From Prostheceraeus crozeri (taxonomy: Eukaryota; Platyhelminthes; Polycladida; Euryleptidae): DNA of 64,000 nucleotides. A program made the position numbers and the translations under genes. This document shows positions 63,912 through 64,000 of this stretch, piece after piece (position 1 is the stretch's first letter; each line of letters opens with the position of its first letter). The stretch lies in assembly GCA_907163375.1 (NCBI GenBank), contig CAJQUW010012461.1, forward strand, positions 1 through 64,000, written 5' to 3'. The notes beneath the pieces are model-generated. The model saw only the letters and a list, made by a program, of their open reading frames with translations. It was not told where the DNA came from and made no database searches.

Positions 63912-64000
63912 TTCTTCGCTTCAATTATGTCTTCTTACTTCGACTTATTCTCTGAGTCAAAAGTTTTGTTTATATTTTTCCTTCATAGAAATTATGTATT

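Overview
The window looks like nuclear DNA of an invertebrate animal. It holds two spliced exons of a voltage-gated potassium channel gene separated by a 16.6-kb intron, one further host-type gene, and a dense load of animal transposable elements (LINEs, Tc1/mariner, Ty3/gypsy, Penelope-like). The phylum cannot be fixed from the sequence alone.

Bases 1 to about 15035 are the right part of a very AT-rich Polinton-like endogenous virus-type element whose left end lies outside the window. Visible parts are a partial double-jelly-roll major capsid protein, a small Gly/Ala-rich virion-type protein, a 57-aa ORF, a fibre-like coiled-coil protein with a phage tail-fibre motif, a zinc-finger and Asn-rich gene, a membrane-anchored P-loop ATPase, a protein-primed-type family B DNA polymerase with an endonuclease VII-like insertion, a 277-aa structural-type protein, a penton-like minor capsid protein, an A32-type packaging ATPase and a two-helix membrane protein. 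Most frames are long and open, with perhaps two or three breaks, so the copy looks fairly young. Short GC-rich twin-hairpin repeats are scattered between its genes and also lie in frame inside the polymerase. The element ends in satellite-like repeats and abuts the integrase region of an old Ty3/gypsy relic (15036-16042), which suggests a nested insertion.

Bases 16043-37301 are gene-poor. They contain a decayed LINE (about 18960-23330) split by a DD41D mariner transposon, a second LINE tail, a third LINE tail at 28.5 kb, MITE-like repeats, and a small Penelope-like element with inverted ends and a hammerhead-like RNA motif.

Bases 37302-55624 are the Kv channel gene (Shaw/Kv3-like): one exon with most of the T1 domain, then a final exon from S1 to the stop codon. 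The intron carries a Tc1-type transposon (DD35E spacing) that was itself entered by a 3.9-kb Ty3/gypsy element with identical 119-bp LTRs and a 5-bp target duplication, plus LINE and Penelope fragments. The channel keeps its selectivity filter but has changes in S4 and in the S6 PVP motif.

Bases 55625-64000 hold the channel 3' UTR, a DD34D mariner, a Penelope-like element with 330-bp inverted terminal copies, a GC-rich palindromic repeat, and an intronless M20D peptidase-like gene (PM20D2-like) that appears to lack the usual metal-ligand motif.
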